Part shown: piece after piece, positions 20,326 through 31,044 of the stretch | How the letters are laid out: each line of letters starts with the position of its first letter | Position numbering within the stretch: position 1 is the stretch's first letter | Assembly: GCF_009807005.1 (NCBI RefSeq) | Contig: NZ_WUBR01000002.1 | Coordinates: 682,001 to 746,000, forward strand | Length of the DNA: 64,000 nt | Source: Aurantiacibacter rhizosphaerae | GTDB taxonomy: Bacteria > Pseudomonadota > Alphaproteobacteria > Sphingomonadales > Sphingomonadaceae | Direction of reading: 5' to 3' | Notes under the pieces: model-generated | The model's input: only the letters and a program-made list of their open reading frames with translations | Told to the model about the DNA's origin: nothing | Databases searched by the model: none | Made by a program: the position numbers and the translations under genes

Positions 20326-20628
20326 TTACTCTGCGCCACCGGGGGTAGCTTCGGCGACATCGAGGTCGGCCTCCACTTCGGTGCCACGGCTGGCGACGAG
20401 ACGGTCCTTGACCGCCCAGGTCTTGGTCTTGGAGATCGGTTTGGTCTCCTCGATGCGAACCTTGTCGCCAGTGACGAATTCGTTCTTCTCGTCGTGAGCG
20501 TGATACTTCTTCGAACGCTTGATGATCTTCCCGTAAAGCGGGTGTTTCACGCGGCGTTCGACCAGCACGGTCACGGTCTTGTCGGTCTTGTCGGAGGTGA
20601 CAGTCCCGGTCAGGATACGCTTGGGCAT
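20326..20628 (-). CDS. rpsQ: 30S ribosomal protein S17
   Basis: 100 aa. The OB-fold core ([54 protein letters not shown]) matches S17. The acidic ~20-residue tail ([18 protein letters not shown]) is longer than the E. coli protein of 84 aa. Confidence 0.97.
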   Translation of the reverse strand: MPKRILTGTVTSDKTDKTVTVLVERRVKHPLYGKIIKRSKKYHAHDEKNEFVTGDKVRIEETKPISKTKTWAVKDRLVASRGTEVEADLDVAEATPGGAE

Positions 20629-20638
20629 TGTCTACTCC

Positions 20639-20866
20639 TTACGCTTTCGCTGCTTCGGATTGAGCGCTCTTGGCGCGCTCGCTCTGAAGCGTCTTGATGC
20701 GCGCGATCTGGCGACGAACTTCCTTCACCCGAGCCGGACCTTCCAACTGGTTGGTCGCAGCCTGGAAGCGCAGGTTGAACTGCTCTTTCTTGAGCATGGT
20801 CAGCGCTTCGGTCAGCTGGTCGTCTGTCTTGGTGCGCAGATCTTCGGTGTTGCTCTTGTCAGCCAT
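20639..20866 (-). CDS. rpmC: 50S ribosomal protein L29
   Basis: 75 aa, two long helices: [35 protein letters not shown] and [15 protein letters not shown]. Located at the tunnel exit and part of the docking site for SRP and trigger factor. Overlaps the rplP stop by one base. Confidence 0.97.
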   Translation of the reverse strand: MADKSNTEDLRTKTDDQLTEALTMLKKEQFNLRFQAATNQLEGPARVKEVRRQIARIKTLQSERAKSAQSEAAKA

Positions 20867-21300
20867 TATTCGCCTCCCAGGTGCGAGGTGTCGCCGAAAC
20901 GAGCGATGACCTTCGTCTTGATCGGCAGCTTCATGGCAGCACGCTCGAATGCGAGTGCAGCCACGGGGCCGGGAACGCCGTCGAGTTCGAACAGGATCCG
21001 GCCCGGCTTTACGCGAGCGGCCCAGAATTCAACGGAGCCCTTACCCTTACCCTGACGCACTTCGGCGGGCTTCTTGGACACAGGCACGTCTGGGAAGACG
21101 CGGATCCAGAGACGGCCCTGACGACGCATTGCGCGGGTGATGGCACGACGCGCAGCTTCGATCTGGCGTGCGGTGATACGTTCCGGCTCAAGAGCTTTCA
21201 GACCGTAGGCGCCGAAGTTCAGCGTGGTGCCGCCCTTCGCCTTGCCATGGATCTTGCCCTTGAAGGCTTTCCGGTACTTGGTTTTTTTCGGTTGCAGCAT
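20866..21300 (-). CDS. rplP: 50S ribosomal protein L16
   Basis: 144 aa. It starts [24 protein letters not shown] and contains [27 protein letters not shown] and the conserved MGKGKG-equivalent [20 protein letters not shown]. Binds near the A-site tRNA elbow. Confidence 0.98.
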   Translation of the reverse strand: MLQPKKTKYRKAFKGKIHGKAKGGTTLNFGAYGLKALEPERITARQIEAARRAITRAMRRQGRLWIRVFPDVPVSKKPAEVRQGKGKGSVEFWAARVKPGRILFELDGVPGPVAALAFERAAMKLPIKTKVIARFGDTSHLGGE

Positions 21301-21311
21301 GGTTCTTTACC

Positions 21312-22007
21312 TCAACGAGCCGGACGGACGCCGGACGTCTGCGATTCCATCATCAAACGATCCTGCGAGGTCGGGTCGTGACCCAGAATCTCGCCCTTGA
21401 AGACCCACACCTTGATGCCGATGATGCCATAGGCAGTCAGCGCCTCGGCTTCGGCATAGTCGATGTTGGCGCGCAGCGTGTGCAGCGGCACCCGGCCTTC
21501 ACGATACTGTTCAACGCGAGCGATTTCGGCACCGCCAAGACGACCGCCACACATGATCTTGATGCCTTCCGCACCCAGACGCATGGCAGACTGCATCGCG
21601 CGCTTCATGGCACGGCGGAATGCAACACGGCGGATCAGCTGATCGGCAATGCCCTGTGCGACGAGCTTGGCGTCGATTTCCGGCTTGCGGATTTCAACGA
21701 TGTTCAGCTTCACTTCGCTGTCGGTCATCGTGGCCAGCTTGGCGCGCAGCTTCTCGATGTCAGCGCCCTTCTTGCCGATGATGACGCCGGGACGCGCAGC
21801 ATAGATCGAAACGCGGCAAAGCTTTGCCGGACGCTCGATCACAACCTTCGAGATCGCTGCCTGCGGCAGGTTCGAAATGATGTGCTTGCGGATCTCGATG
21901 TCTTCCTTGAGCAGCTTGGCATAATCGCCACCTTCGGCGTACCAGCGGCTGTCCCAAGTGCGGTTGATCTGCAGGCGCAGACCGATCGGATTGCTCTTAT
22001 GACCCAT
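21312..22007 (-). CDS. rpsC: 30S ribosomal protein S3
   Basis: 231 aa from the ATG giving [12 protein letters not shown], one base after the rplV stop; an in-frame start 25 codons upstream lies inside rplV and is unlikely. The KH domain ([20 protein letters not shown]) and the C-terminal [19 protein letters not shown] segment are present. Lines the mRNA entry channel and contributes helicase activity. Confidence 0.98.
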   Translation of the reverse strand: MGHKSNPIGLRLQINRTWDSRWYAEGGDYAKLLKEDIEIRKHIISNLPQAAISKVVIERPAKLCRVSIYAARPGVIIGKKGADIEKLRAKLATMTDSEVKLNIVEIRKPEIDAKLVAQGIADQLIRRVAFRRAMKRAMQSAMRLGAEGIKIMCGGRLGGAEIARVEQYREGRVPLHTLRANIDYAEAEALTAYGIIGIKVWVFKGEILGHDPTSQDRLMMESQTSGVRPAR

Positions 22008-22008
22008 C

Positions 22009-22386
22009 TTAAGCCTCTTCTGCTTCGCGAACGACAATCCGCAGCCGGCTGAACGGCTTGAGGATGCGCGTGGACTTGCCACGGCCGCGCGTTGCGAACC
22101 GCTTCATGGTGACCGACTTGCCAACCGATGCCTCGGCAACGACGAGTGCGTCGACGTCGAGATCGTGGTTGTTCTCTGCATTGGCGATTGCCGATGCCAG
22201 AACCTTCGATGCATCGCGCGCCATAGCACGTTTGGAGAAAGAGAGGATGTTCATCGCCTCTTCCACCTTCTTGCCGCGGATCAGTGCGGCAACGAGGTTG
22301 AGCTTCTGCGCGGAACCACGAATGGTGGTGCCCACAGCCAGCGCCTCGTTTTCCGCCACGCGGCGGGGAGCTTTAGCCTTAGCCAT
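22009..22386 (-). CDS. rplV: 50S ribosomal protein L22
   Basis: 125 aa. Conserved [24 protein letters not shown], the beta-hairpin that reaches the exit tunnel ([26 protein letters not shown]) and [15 protein letters not shown] end. Macrolide-relevant loop intact. Start overlaps the rpsS stop. Confidence 0.97.
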   Translation of the reverse strand: MAKAKAPRRVAENEALAVGTTIRGSAQKLNLVAALIRGKKVEEAMNILSFSKRAMARDASKVLASAIANAENNHDLDVDALVVAEASVGKSVTMKRFATRGRGKSTRILKPFSRLRIVVREAEEA

Positions 22387-22661
22387 TATCGCTTACCCTT
22401 CTTGTCGGCAGCGTGACCCGGGAAGCTGCGCGTGGGCGCAAATTCACCAAGCTTGTGACCGACCATTTCCTCGTTGACCGAGACGGGAACAAACTTGTGC
22501 CCGTTGTAGACGTTGAACGTCAGGCCGACAAAATCGGGCAGGATCGTCGAACGGCGCGACCAGGTCTTGATCGGCTTGGTGTTGTTCGCTTCCTGCGCTT
22601 CCTGCGCCTTCTTGAGAAGGCTCAGCTCGACAAACGGACCTTTCCAGACGGAACGTGCCAT
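22386..22661 (-). CDS. rpsS: 30S ribosomal protein S19
   Basis: 91 aa, complete: [18 protein letters not shown] start, [28 protein letters not shown], and [19 protein letters not shown] end. It lies in the 30S head near S13. Confidence 0.98.
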   Translation of the reverse strand: MARSVWKGPFVELSLLKKAQEAQEANNTKPIKTWSRRSTILPDFVGLTFNVYNGHKFVPVSVNEEMVGHKLGEFAPTRSFPGHAADKKGKR

Positions 22662-22667
22662 AGTGCC

Positions 22668-23504
22668 TTACCTCTTCTTCTTCGCGTGACGCGAACGGAT
22701 AATCATCTTGTCCGTCTGCTTGTTCTTACGGGTACGGGCGCCCTTGGTAGGTTTGCCCCACGGAGTAACCGGATGACGGCCACCGCTGGTGCGGCCTTCA
22801 CCGCCGCCATGCGGGTGATCGACAGGGTTCTTGGCGACACCGCGCGTCAGTGGCTTGATGCCCATGTGACGGCGACGACCGGCCTTGCCCAGGTTCTGGT
22901 TCTGGTTGTCGGGGTTCGAAACCGCGCCAACCGTACCCATGCAATCTGCACGCAGATAACGCTGCTCACCGCTGTTCAGGCGAACGATCACCATCCCGCG
23001 GTCACGACCAACCAGCTGCACATAGGTGCCTGCCGAACGGGCGATCTGCCCGCCCTTGCCCGGCTTCATCTCCACATTGTGGATGATGGTGCCGACCGGC
23101 ATCTGACCCAGCAGCATGGCGTTGCCAGGCTTGGTGTCGACCTTCTCACCCGCAACAACCTTGTCACCAGGGGCAACGCGGTTGGGCGCGATGATGTAGG
23201 ACAGCTCGCCGTCCTCATACTTGATCAGCGCGATGAAAGCGGTGCGGTTGGGATCATATTCGATCCGCTCCACAGTGGCTTCCATGTCCCACTTGCGACG
23301 CTTGAAGTCGATGAAGCGGTACTTCTGCTTGTTACCGCCACCCTTGCCGCGCGAGGTCACATGACCCTTGTTGTTACGGCCGCCGGTCTTGGTCAGGCCC
23401 TTGGACAGAGACTTGACCGGGCCACCCTTGTGGAGGCCGGTCTTGTCGACCAGGACGAGGCCACGGCGCGCCGGGCTTGTCGGTTTATAATTTTTCAGTG
23501 CCAT
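22668..23504 (-). CDS. rplB: 50S ribosomal protein L2
   Basis: 278 aa. The peptidyl-transferase-proximal C-terminal region is intact ([34 protein letters not shown]), as is the central [33 protein letters not shown]2 holds the 23S core and bridges to the 30S. Confidence 0.98.
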   Translation of the reverse strand: MALKNYKPTSPARRGLVLVDKTGLHKGGPVKSLSKGLTKTGGRNNKGHVTSRGKGGGNKQKYRFIDFKRRKWDMEATVERIEYDPNRTAFIALIKYEDGELSYIIAPNRVAPGDKVVAGEKVDTKPGNAMLLGQMPVGTIIHNVEMKPGKGGQIARSAGTYVQLVGRDRGMVIVRLNSGEQRYLRADCMGTVGAVSNPDNQNQNLGKAGRRRHMGIKPLTRGVAKNPVDHPHGGGEGRTSGGRHPVTPWGKPTKGARTRKNKQTDKMIIRSRHAKKKR

Positions 23505-23508
23505 CGGA

Positions 23509-23823
23509 TCAGCCCACGCCTTCGGTGATGTCGATCGGGTCCTGACCCTCGGCGAGGGTCACGATTGCCTTCTTTTCGTCGGAACGCTTGTAGGGCTTAC
23601 CCTTCCAGCGCTTGCTCTTGCCCTTCGAAACGATCGTGTTCACGTTCGAAACCTTGCGATCGAAGAGAGCCTCGATGGCCTCCTTGATCTGCGGCTTCGT
23701 CGCATCGTTCGCCACCTTGAAAACAACAGCGTTGTTCTCGGACAGAAGGGTTGCCTTCTCGGTGATGTGCGGAGCGAGGATCACGTCGTAGTGACGGGCG
23801 TCGATATCTTGCTTCTTAGCCAT
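23509..23823 (-). CDS. rplW: 50S ribosomal protein L23
   Basis: 104 aa from the ATG beginning [24 protein letters not shown]; it overlaps the rplD stop by 8 nt. The VGNVNTI-like loop reads [29 protein letters not shown]. Docking site for trigger factor and SRP at the tunnel exit. Confidence 0.97.
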   Translation of the reverse strand: MAKKQDIDARHYDVILAPHITEKATLLSENNAVVFKVANDATKPQIKEAIEALFDRKVSNVNTIVSKGKSKRWKGKPYKRSDEKKAIVTLAEGQDPIDITEGVG

Positions 23824-24439
23824 TGAAACGCGCCTCCAGCTTCTCGACAGCATCCTTGGTAAGGACCAGCATGTCGTGGTTGAGAATGTCGTAGACGTTC
23901 GCGCCAGCAGCCGGCATCACATCGATACCTGGCAGGTTGCCGGCAGCCTTGCGGAAGCCGTCATTCACGCTTTCGCCGTCAATGATCAGAACCTTGCCGT
24001 TCCAGCCATTCTTGTCGAACTGACCCTTCAGCGCCTTGGTCTTGGGATCGCCAAGCTCAAGGCTGTCGACGACGATGAGACCGTCCTTCGCCTTGCTCGA
24101 AAGAGCCATCTTCAGGCCAAGTGCACGGACCTTCTTGTTCAGCTGCTGCTCGAAGTCACGCTTGCGAGCACCGTGAGCTTTACCGCCACCAATGAAGATG
24201 GGAGCACCGCGGTCACCGTGACGTGCGCCGCCGGATCCCTTCTGTTTGCCCCATTTCTTGCCGGTGCGGTTGACGTCCGAACGCTCACGCGTCGGGCGAG
24301 CGGTAGCACGGCGATTTTCCAGCTGCCACGTCACGACGCGGTGCAGGATATCGGCACGCGGCTCAACACCGAAAACGGTATCGTTGAGCTCAACGTCGCC
24401 GGCGGCCTTGCCGTCGATTTTCTGGACCTTGACCTTCAC
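23816..24439 (-). CDS. rplD: 50S ribosomal protein L4
   Basis: 207 aa. The extended loop that enters the tunnel (GTGKKWGQKGSG-type: [33 protein letters not shown]) and the C-terminal [25 protein letters not shown] are present. In E. coli L4 represses the S10 operon; the structured leader and 282-nt spacer described below are candidate sites here. Confidence 0.98.
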   Translation of the reverse strand: MKVKVQKIDGKAAGDVELNDTVFGVEPRADILHRVVTWQLENRRATARPTRERSDVNRTGKKWGKQKGSGGARHGDRGAPIFIGGGKAHGARKRDFEQQLNKKVRALGLKMALSSKAKDGLIVVDSLELGDPKTKALKGQFDKNGWNGKVLIIDGESVNDGFRKAAGNLPGIDVMPAAGANVYDILNHDMLVLTKDAVEKLEARFNG

Positions 24440-24441
24440 GA

Positions 24442-25302
24442 TCAGGACTCCTCGTTCTTGTCATTGGAATCGGCCTCGGGCGTTCCGCTCTCGGTTCCGA
24501 CACCCGAATCCTGCTGCTGGGCCAGCTTTTCCTGCTGCTCCAGCGAGACTTCGGGATTGGTTTCGACGGCGCCACCGGCTTCGATCATGCCGGGCGTTGC
24601 GTCTTCGCTGGCAGTTTCGTCAGCGTTACGGCGCATTGCACCGGGGAACGGCGCCTCTTCGGGAAGCGGCAGCTTTACCGCATCGCGAACCAGCAGCCAG
24701 CCATTCTTCGAACCGGGCACGGAGCCACGCACGAAGATCAGGCCGCGATCAGCATCGGTACGAACAACTTCCAGGTTCTGCTGGGTACGCTGGCGATCAC
24801 CCATGTGACCGGCCATCTTCTTGTTCTTGAAAACCTTGCCTGGATCCTGACGGTTACCCGTCGAACCGTGCGAACGGTGCGAGATGGAAACGCCGTGCGT
24901 CGCGCGCAGACCACCGAAGCCCCAACGCTTCATGGCACCGGCAAAACCCTTACCCACGGTGTGACCCGTAACGTCGACCTTCTGGCCAGCGATGAAGTGA
25001 TCTGCGGTGATGGTTGCACCCACAGGAAGCAGGCCATCCTCGTTCTCGACGCGGAATTCGGCAACTTTCATCTTCAGGCCGACATTGGCCTTGGCGAAAG
25101 CTTCACGCTGCGGCTTGGAAACATTCTTCTGCTTCGCATCGCCAGCACCGAGATGAACTGAAAAATAGCCGTCGCGATCGGCTGTGCAATTTCCGGTGAC
25201 CTGACAACCTTCAAGCGACAGAACGGTCACGGGAACGTGACGTCCATCCTCCTGAAACAGGCGGGTCATCCCGACTTTTTTCGCGATCACGCCACTGCGC
25301 AT
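24442..25302 (-). CDS. rplC: 50S ribosomal protein L3 with long acidic C-terminal tail
   Basis: 286 aa against ~209 in E. coli. The conserved part ([20 protein letters not shown] through the loop [35 protein letters not shown]) ends near 220. The final ~60 residues are Glu/Asp/Gln/Ser-rich ([27 protein letters not shown]). A strong TAAGGAG lies 8 nt before the ATG, unusual in this tightly packed operon. Confidence 0.97.
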   Translation of the reverse strand: MRSGVIAKKVGMTRLFQEDGRHVPVTVLSLEGCQVTGNCTADRDGYFSVHLGAGDAKQKNVSKPQREAFAKANVGLKMKVAEFRVENEDGLLPVGATITADHFIAGQKVDVTGHTVGKGFAGAMKRWGFGGLRATHGVSISHRSHGSTGNRQDPGKVFKNKKMAGHMGDRQRTQQNLEVVRTDADRGLIFVRGSVPGSKNGWLLVRDAVKLPLPEEAPFPGAMRRNADETASEDATPGMIEAGGAVETNPEVSLEQQEKLAQQQDSGVGTESGTPEADSNDKNEES

Positions 25303-25584
25303 GACCTAAACTCCTTACAGAGGCACAAGAGGACCATTCCCCAGGTGCTTGCAGCCCAATTTTTCGATACGTCGCCCCGTCCGGGCTGAATTGCTCGCAC
25401 GGCAGTTACCGATTGAGCGAGACGGGGGACGCAGACCCGACCCTGATCTCCGTAAAGGAGAGGCCGGCGGTATCCCTATGTCTTGCCAGGATTGCAGAAA
25501 CTCTGCTGATCCGGCGGGGCCGTAGGAGCCCCAAATCTCTCTGGTCGCTTAAGGTCCACCAGAAGGACCGGAAGGCAATCCCGC
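25303..25584 (-). promoter_or_regulatory. 282-nt structured spacer between rpsJ and rplC
   Basis: No gene is supported here. Read as minus-strand RNA it holds at least three short hairpins: GGTCC-N7-GGACC (25553-25569), GGGGC-N7-GCCCC (25516-25532) and TCTCC-N5-GGAGA (25447-25461), then the strong rplC ribosome site. No T-tract follows any of them. Other spacers in this operon are mostly under 60 nt, so a role in processing or autogenous control is suspected but unproven. Confidence 0.4.
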
Positions 25585-25896
25585 TTAGGCGAGCTTGATT
25601 TCCACGTTCACGCCAGCAGCAAGGTCAAGCTTCATCAGCGCGTCGACCGTCTGGGCGTTGGGCTGCACAATGTCCAGCAGCCGCTTGTAGGTGCGCACCT
25701 CGAACTGCTCGCGCGACTTCTTGTCGATGTGCGGGCCGCGGTTCACGGTGAACTTCTCGATACGCGTCGGCATCGGAATAGGACCACGAATAAGCGCGCC
25801 AGTGCGGCGTGCCGTGTCCGCAATTTCGCCAGTTGCCTGATCGAGCACGCGGTGATCAAAAGCCTTGAGGCGAATACGAATATTCTGAGCGTCCAT
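25585..25896 (-). CDS. rpsJ: 30S ribosomal protein S10
   Basis: 103 aa, complete: [67 protein letters not shown]10 (NusE) is also a transcription antitermination factor with NusB. It is the first gene of the S10 operon and is preceded by a ~145-nt leader with an intrinsic terminator. Confidence 0.98.
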   Translation of the reverse strand: MDAQNIRIRLKAFDHRVLDQATGEIADTARRTGALIRGPIPMPTRIEKFTVNRGPHIDKKSREQFEVRTYKRLLDIVQPNAQTVDALMKLDLAAGVNVEIKLA

Positions 25897-25946
25897 AATT
25901 CCGTCTACCGATGCGAAAGAGCCAAGCGAGCCTTTTCAAACCCGCC

Positions 25947-25999
25947 AAAAATAAAAAGGCCCGCCCCGCGTTGCCCGGTTTCCCGGTACGGGCGGCCTT
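25947..25999 (-). terminator. Intrinsic terminator-like hairpin inside the rpsJ leader
   Basis: Minus strand: AAGGCC-GCCC arm (25990-25999) pairs with GGGC-GGCCTT (one bulged G), followed by TTTTTATTTT (25947-25957). An inner CCGG-GAAA-CCGG tetraloop hairpin sits in the loop. It lies ~50 nt before the rpsJ ATG and downstream of the candidate promoter, so it would act as an attenuator. Confidence 0.7.
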
Positions 26000-26016
26000 G
26001 TGAATTTGATCGTTGC

Positions 26017-26036
26017 GAAGGAGACGAATCTCCTTC
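26017..26036 (-). promoter_or_regulatory. 5'-end UUCG tetraloop hairpin of the rpsJ leader
   Basis: Perfect 8-bp stem GAAGGAGA-TTCG-TCTCCTTC on the minus strand, beginning only a few nt after the predicted transcription start. UUCG loops are exceptionally stable; this one may protect the mRNA 5' end or take part in regulation. One arm, AAGGAGA, resembles a Shine-Dalgarno sequence. Confidence 0.55.
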
Positions 26037-26046
26037 TGTTGGGGCG

Positions 26047-26075
26047 CGTATACGGAGGAGAGCCTTCGCTTGCAA
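26047..26075 (-). promoter_or_regulatory. Candidate S10 operon promoter
   Basis: Minus strand TTGCAA (26070-26075), 17 bp, TATACG (26047-26052), followed by a GC-rich discriminator (CGCCCC). It lies 78 bp beyond the tuf terminator, so the S10 operon is independently transcribed. Confidence 0.6.
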
Positions 26076-26152
26076 CCCCTGAAATACGCCAATTTTGCGG
26101 ACTGCTATTTATCCCCGCGCAATCAGTGGGAAGCGATAAATGCAGCCTGCAT

Positions 26153-26193
26153 AAAAAGGGCCCGGCACTCGTGATGAGGCCGGGCCCGTTTTT
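26153..26193 (-). terminator. Intrinsic terminator after tuf
   Basis: Perfect 9-bp GC stem GGGCCCGGC / GCCGGGCCC (26158-26166 with 26179-26187), 12-nt loop, flanked by A5 and T5, so it can work in both directions. It lies ~30 nt downstream of the tuf stop. Confidence 0.9.
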
Positions 26194-26222
26194 ATCCAGC
26201 TACGCCTTGCGGCGCGGCAGAA

Positions 26223-27413
26223 TTACTTGGTGATCGACGACACAACGCCGGAGCCAACCGTACGGCCGCCTTCACGGATTGCGAAACGCAGACCTTCGTC
26301 CATGGCGATCGGAGCAATCAGCTTCACGCCGATCGTCACGTTGTCACCAGGCATAACCATTTCCGTGCCTTCGGGCAGGATCACTTCGCCGGTCACGTCA
26401 GTCGTACGGAAGTAGAACTGCGGACGGTAGTTGGCGAAGAACGGCGTGTGACGGCCACCTTCGTCCTTGGACAGAACGTAAACTTCTGCCGAGAACTCGG
26501 TGTGCGGGGTAACGCTGCCGGGCTTGGCCAGAACCTGGCCACGCTCCACATCGTCACGGCCAACGCCGCGGATCAGTGCACCGATGTTGTCACCAGCCTG
26601 GCCGCTGTCGAGCAGCTTGCGGAACATTTCAACGCCGGTAACCGTCGTCTTCGAAGTGTCCTTGATGCCGACGATTTCAACTTCGTCGCCAACGTTCACA
26701 ACACCGGTTTCAACACGGCCGGTCACAACCGTACCACGACCGGAGATCGAGAACACGTCTTCGATCGGCATCAGGAATGCCTGGTCAACCGGACGTTCCG
26801 GCTGCGGGATGTGCTCGTCAACAGCCTTCATCAGTTCGATGATGGAGTTCTTGCCGATTTCGTCATCGCGACCTTCGAGAGCGGCCAGAGCCGAACCCTT
26901 GACGATCGGAATGTTGTCCCCGTCGAAGTCGTAGTCGCTCAGCAGCTCGCGAACTTCCAGTTCAACCAGCTCGAGCAGCTCTTCGTCGTCAACCTGGTCA
27001 ACCTTGTTCAGGTAAACGACCAGTGCGGGAACGCCAACCTGACGCGACAGCAGGATGTGCTCGCGGGTCTGCGGCATGGGGCCGTCAGCAGCGTTCACAA
27101 CCAGGATAGCGCCGTCCATCTGTGCGGCACCGGTGATCATGTTCTTCACATAGTCAGCGTGGCCGGGGCAATCGACGTGTGCGTAGTGACGTGCTTCGGT
27201 TTCATACTCAACGTGTGCGGTCGAGATGGTGATGCCGCGCTCACGCTCTTCGGGAGCCTTGTCGATGTTTGCGAAATCAACAGCTGCACCGCCGTAGGTT
27301 TCTGCCATCACTTTGGTGATAGCAGCCGTCAGCGTGGTCTTGCCGTGGTCAACGTGACCGATGGTGCCGACGTTGCAATGCGGCTTGTTCCGCTCGAATT
27401 TTTCCTTCGCCAT
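26223..27413 (-). CDS. tuf: Elongation factor Tu
   Basis: 396 aa GTPase that delivers aminoacyl-tRNA. G1 GHVDHGKT (residues ~19-26), G3 DCPGHADY, G4 NKVD, and the domain 2/3 sequences [11 protein letters not shown] and FRTTDVTG are all present. Codon usage is typical of very highly expressed genes. It follows fusA by 97 bp, where a GCGGC...GCCGC hairpin lacks a T-tract, so read-through from fusA is probable. Confidence 0.99.
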   Translation of the reverse strand: MAKEKFERNKPHCNVGTIGHVDHGKTTLTAAITKVMAETYGGAAVDFANIDKAPEERERGITISTAHVEYETEARHYAHVDCPGHADYVKNMITGAAQMDGAILVVNAADGPMPQTREHILLSRQVGVPALVVYLNKVDQVDDEELLELVELEVRELLSDYDFDGDNIPIVKGSALAALEGRDDEIGKNSIIELMKAVDEHIPQPERPVDQAFLMPIEDVFSISGRGTVVTGRVETGVVNVGDEVEIVGIKDTSKTTVTGVEMFRKLLDSGQAGDNIGALIRGVGRDDVERGQVLAKPGSVTPHTEFSAEVYVLSKDEGGRHTPFFANYRPQFYFRTTDVTGEVILPEGTEMVMPGDNVTIGVKLIAPIAMDEGLRFAIREGGRTVGSGVVSSITK

Positions 27414-27510
27414 TTTTCTAATAACCTCTGTTAGTCAAAAATTGAATTTCACCGGGAGAGGAAGCGGCACCCGATTGAATCAGGCGCCGCCCCTAGACGC
27501 TTGCCTGACC

Positions 27511-29640
27511 TTAGGCAAGCTTCTCCTTGATCTCTTGAGCCACATTCGACGGCACTTCGTCATAGTGGCTGAACTGCATCGTGTACTGGGCACGGCCCTG
27601 GGTGAAGGAGCGCAGCTCATTCACATAGCCGAACATGTTTGCCAGCGGAACAAAGGCATCGACAACCTGCGCGTTACCGCGGGTGTCCGTGCCCTGGATC
27701 TGGCCACGACGCGAATTCATGTCACCGATAACATCGCCCATGAATTCCTCGGGTGTCACCACCTCGACCTTCATCACAGGCTCGAGCAGCTTGATGCCCG
27801 AACGCTCTGCCGCTTCGCGCATTGCGCCGCGACCGGTGATTTCGAATGCCACGGTGCTCGAGTCGACATCATGGTACTTACCGTCGATCAGCTCGATCGT
27901 GAAATCGATGATCGGGAAGCCCACGAGGTAGCCGCTTTCCGCCTGCTCGCGCATGCCCTTCTCAACCGAAGGAATGTACTCGCGGGGGATGTTGCCGCCC
28001 TTGATGTTGTCTTCGAAGATGATGCCCTGGCCGCGTTCGCCGGGGATCACCTTCACCTTGGCTTCACCGAACTGGCCCGAACCACCCGACTGCTTTTTAT
28101 GGGTGTAGGTCACTTCGACTTCGCGGGCGAGCGATTCGCGGTAGGCCACCTGCGGCGCACCGACATTGGCTTCCACCTTGAACTCGCGCTTCATGCGATC
28201 GACGAGAATGTCGAGGTGAAGCTCGCCCATACCCTTGATGATCGTCTGGCCGGATTCGTGATCGGTCGACACGCGGAACGAGGGATCCTCGGCAGCCAGG
28301 CGATTCAGGGCGACGCCCATCTTCTCCTGGTCGGCCTTGGTCTTGGGTTCCACCGAAAGTTCGATAACGGGATCAGGGAATTCCATCCGCTCAAGAATGA
28401 TCGGGTGGGCAGGATCGCAAAGCGTATCACCGGTGGTGGTCGCCTTCATCCCGGCCAGCGCCACGATGTCGCCTGCGAATGCCTCTTCAATGTCCTTACG
28501 GTCATTGGAGTGCATTTCCAGGATACGTCCGATCTTCTCCTTCTTCTCCTTCACGGAGTTGAGAACAGTGCCCTTCTCCAGCTTGCCCGAATAGATACGG
28601 GTGAAGGTCAAGGAGCCGACGAACGGATCGTTCATCACCTTGAATGCCAGTGCTGCGAAAGGAGCAGCATCGCTGGATTCGCGCTTCGCTTCTTCTTCCG
28701 TGTTGGGCAGAATGCCGCGGATAGCGGGAACGTCCAACGGGCTCGGCATGTAGTCGACGACAGCATCAAGAAGGGGCTGCACACCCTTGTTCTTGAAGGC
28801 AGATCCGCAGACAACAGGCACGAAGCTCTGGTTCAGCGTGCCCTTGCGGATCAGCGACTTAAGCGTCTTCGCATCAGGAATTTCGCCTTCAAGATAGGCT
28901 TCCATGATGTCATCGTCCTGCTCGACGACGAGCTCGATCAGCTCTTCGCGGTACTGGGCGACTTCGTCAGCCATGTCTGCCGGAACATCGCCATAGGTGT
29001 ATTCTGCACCCAGATCTTCGTTCTTCCAGGTGATCGAACGCTCGTTCACCAGGTCTACCAGGCCGGTAAGGTTGGATTCGATACCGATCGGGAGATACAG
29101 CACGGCAGGCTTCGCACCGAGACGATCGATGATCGACTGGACGCAGTATTTGAAGTCGGCGCCGGTGCGGTCCAATTTATTGATGAAGCACATCCGCGGT
29201 ACTTTGTACTTGTCGGCCTGGCGCCACACGGTTTCAGACTGCGGCTCAACACCGGCAACGCCGTCGAAGCAGGCGACTGCGCCGTCGAGTACGCGCAAGG
29301 AGCGCTCCACTTCGATGGTGAAGTCCACGTGTCCGGGCGTATCGATGATGTTGATGCGGTGTTCCGGCGTCTTGCGCAGTTCGGCGGGATCGCCCTTGGG
29401 GTCCTTCTCGGGATCCTCGGGGTTCCAGAAACACGTCGTCGCGGCGGACGTGATGGTGATGCCGCGTTCCTGTTCCTGCTCCATCCAGTCCATGGTCGCA
29501 GCGCCATCGTGCACTTCGCCAATCTTGTAGGATTTGCCGGTGTAATACAGAATACGCTCTGTGGTCGTGGTCTTGCCGGCGTCGATATGCGCCATGATAC
29601 CGATGTTGCGATAGCGTTCTAGCGGATGGCTACGTGCCAT
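27511..29640 (-). CDS. fusA: Elongation factor G
   Basis: 709 aa from the ATG giving [31 protein letters not shown], with GAGGAAACC upstream. GTPase motifs [17 protein letters not shown] and NKLD, then domains II-V ending in the C-terminal region with [16 protein letters not shown]. Catalyses translocation and ribosome recycling. Start 19 codons upstream is unlikely. Confidence 0.98.
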   Translation of the reverse strand: MARSHPLERYRNIGIMAHIDAGKTTTTERILYYTGKSYKIGEVHDGAATMDWMEQEQERGITITSAATTCFWNPEDPEKDPKGDPAELRKTPEHRINIIDTPGHVDFTIEVERSLRVLDGAVACFDGVAGVEPQSETVWRQADKYKVPRMCFINKLDRTGADFKYCVQSIIDRLGAKPAVLYLPIGIESNLTGLVDLVNERSITWKNEDLGAEYTYGDVPADMADEVAQYREELIELVVEQDDDIMEAYLEGEIPDAKTLKSLIRKGTLNQSFVPVVCGSAFKNKGVQPLLDAVVDYMPSPLDVPAIRGILPNTEEEAKRESSDAAPFAALAFKVMNDPFVGSLTFTRIYSGKLEKGTVLNSVKEKKEKIGRILEMHSNDRKDIEEAFAGDIVALAGMKATTTGDTLCDPAHPIILERMEFPDPVIELSVEPKTKADQEKMGVALNRLAAEDPSFRVSTDHESGQTIIKGMGELHLDILVDRMKREFKVEANVGAPQVAYRESLAREVEVTYTHKKQSGGSGQFGEAKVKVIPGERGQGIIFEDNIKGGNIPREYIPSVEKGMREQAESGYLVGFPIIDFTIELIDGKYHDVDSSTVAFEITGRGAMREAAERSGIKLLEPVMKVEVVTPEEFMGDVIGDMNSRRGQIQGTDTRGNAQVVDAFVPLANMFGYVNELRSFTQGRAQYTMQFSHYDEVPSNVAQEIKEKLA

Positions 29641-29751
29641 GGTGGTTTCCTCAACTTTGCGGGGGGAGCGAGCGGTTCGATCCCCATATAGTGTCATGCG
29701 TTACAACTTGAAGACCGGGAGACACTCTCCCGGCCTCAAAGTTGCCTCGGC

Positions 29752-30222
29752 TTACCAGCGATAGTGGCTGAAGGCGCGGTTCGCGTCCGCCATGCGGTGC
29801 GTATCTTCACGCTTCTTCACCGCGTTGCCACGGTTGTTGGCGGCATCCATCAGCTCTGCCGAAAGGCGTGCGCTCATGGTGGTTTCCGCACGGCCGCGCG
29901 CGGCACCGATCAGCCAGCGAATGGCCAGCGCCTGGGCACGCTCAGGGCGAACCTCGACCGGCACCTGGTACGTGGCACCGCCAACACGGCGGCTGCGCAC
30001 TTCGACGGCGGGCGATACGTTCTGCAACGCTTCGTGGAACAGCTGCACGGGATCGGTCTTGGCGCGAGCCTCCACCGTGTCGAGCGCGCTGTAGACGATA
30101 CCTTCTGCAACGGCCTTCTTACCATCCAGCATCAGGTTGTTCATGAACTTCGAAAGAACCTGATCTCCGAACTTGGGATCAGGCAGGATTTCCCGCTTTT
30201 CGGGACGACGACGACGTGACAT
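29752..30222 (-). CDS. rpsG: 30S ribosomal protein S7
   Basis: 156 aa: [49 protein letters not shown], the beta-hairpin region [25 protein letters not shown] and end AFSHYRW. Nucleates the 30S head. Located between rpsL and fusA. Confidence 0.98.
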   Translation of the reverse strand: MSRRRRPEKREILPDPKFGDQVLSKFMNNLMLDGKKAVAEGIVYSALDTVEARAKTDPVQLFHEALQNVSPAVEVRSRRVGGATYQVPVEVRPERAQALAIRWLIGAARGRAETTMSARLSAELMDAANNRGNAVKKREDTHRMADANRAFSHYRW

Positions 30223-30296
30223 TTTTCAAAACTCCTTCGGAGTAACGGCGACCACACAGGGCCACCTTGCAGCACCGGCGCTATGCCGGGCCTGGA

Positions 30297-30668
30297 TTAC
30301 TTCGGACGCTTGGCGCCGTACTTGGAACGGGACTGGCGACGGTCTTTCACGCCCTGCGTGTCGAGCACGCCGCGAAGCACGTGGTAACGCACGCCGGGAA
30401 GGTCGCGCACACGGCCGCCGCGGATCAGCACCACGGAGTGTTCCTGGAGGTTGTGCCCCTCGCCCGGAATGTAGGCGATGATTTCGCGCTGGTTGGTAAG
30501 ACGGATCTTGGCCACCTTGCGCAGAGCCGAGTTCGGCTTCTTCGGGGTCGTCGTGTAAACGCGCGTGCAAACGCCGCGCTTCTGCGGGTTGTTCATCATC
30601 GCCGCAGACTTGCTTTTCTTGACGATGGGACTGCGGCCCTTGCGAACCAGCTGGTTAATAGTCGGCAT
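30297..30668 (-). CDS. rpsL: 30S ribosomal protein S12
   Basis: 123 aa, beginning [24 protein letters not shown]. The decoding loops are wild type: [11 protein letters not shown] with the lysine (Lys43-equivalent) and [12 protein letters not shown], so no streptomycin-resistance substitution is visible. First gene of the str operon, behind a ~370-nt leader. Confidence 0.98.
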   Translation of the reverse strand: MPTINQLVRKGRSPIVKKSKSAAMMNNPQKRGVCTRVYTTTPKKPNSALRKVAKIRLTNQREIIAYIPGEGHNLQEHSVVLIRGGRVRDLPGVRYHVLRGVLDTQGVKDRRQSRSKYGAKRPK

Positions 30669-30943
30669 AGTTTCTCTTCACCGTTCGAGGGGTTCGTGGC
30701 CCGCCCGCAAACACCGCCTTTGTATGGCGGTTGCGCAGGCACTTGCCCTTCACCCGAATTGTGGTGCCAGTTGCACCGGATGGAATATATCGGGATCGCG
30801 CAACACCGCCGGAGCGCCCATGAAGAGCCTGCCGATCCATCGCGCGAGCCTGAAACACTCCACCCGAACCTTCCGGCACCGGGTTACTTTGACGGCTGCC
30901 CCGCAAGCCATGCGTCCGCAAAGGGACGCGTAGGCTCCAATAG

Positions 30944-30970
30944 AAAAAGGCTCCACCGCAAGGGGGAGCC
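30944..30970 (-). terminator. Intrinsic terminator-like hairpin inside the rpsL leader
   Basis: Minus strand GGCTCC-N10-GGAGCC (30949-30970) followed by TTTTT. It lies ~70 nt after the predicted rpsL transcription start and 275 nt before the ATG. It could also end transcripts of the 31096-31623 gene. A second hairpin GCGTCC-N6-GGACGC follows at 30912-30929. Confidence 0.7.
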
Positions 30971-31044
30971 CCGGGACATATCCGGCAATGTTCAGCTCTA
31001 TCTGACCAGGGACTCGCTACAGGAGCAGGCCTTGGTTAAGGGCG

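Noticed and set aside
27361..29622. 753-codon open frame antisense to fusA
   Set aside because: Shadow of a highly conserved gene with strong codon bias; product is low-complexity.
30655..30921. 88-codon frame upstream of rpsL on the minus strand
   Set aside because: Arg/Gly-rich shadow in the leader; overlaps the rpsL start in another frame and lies between promoter and gene.
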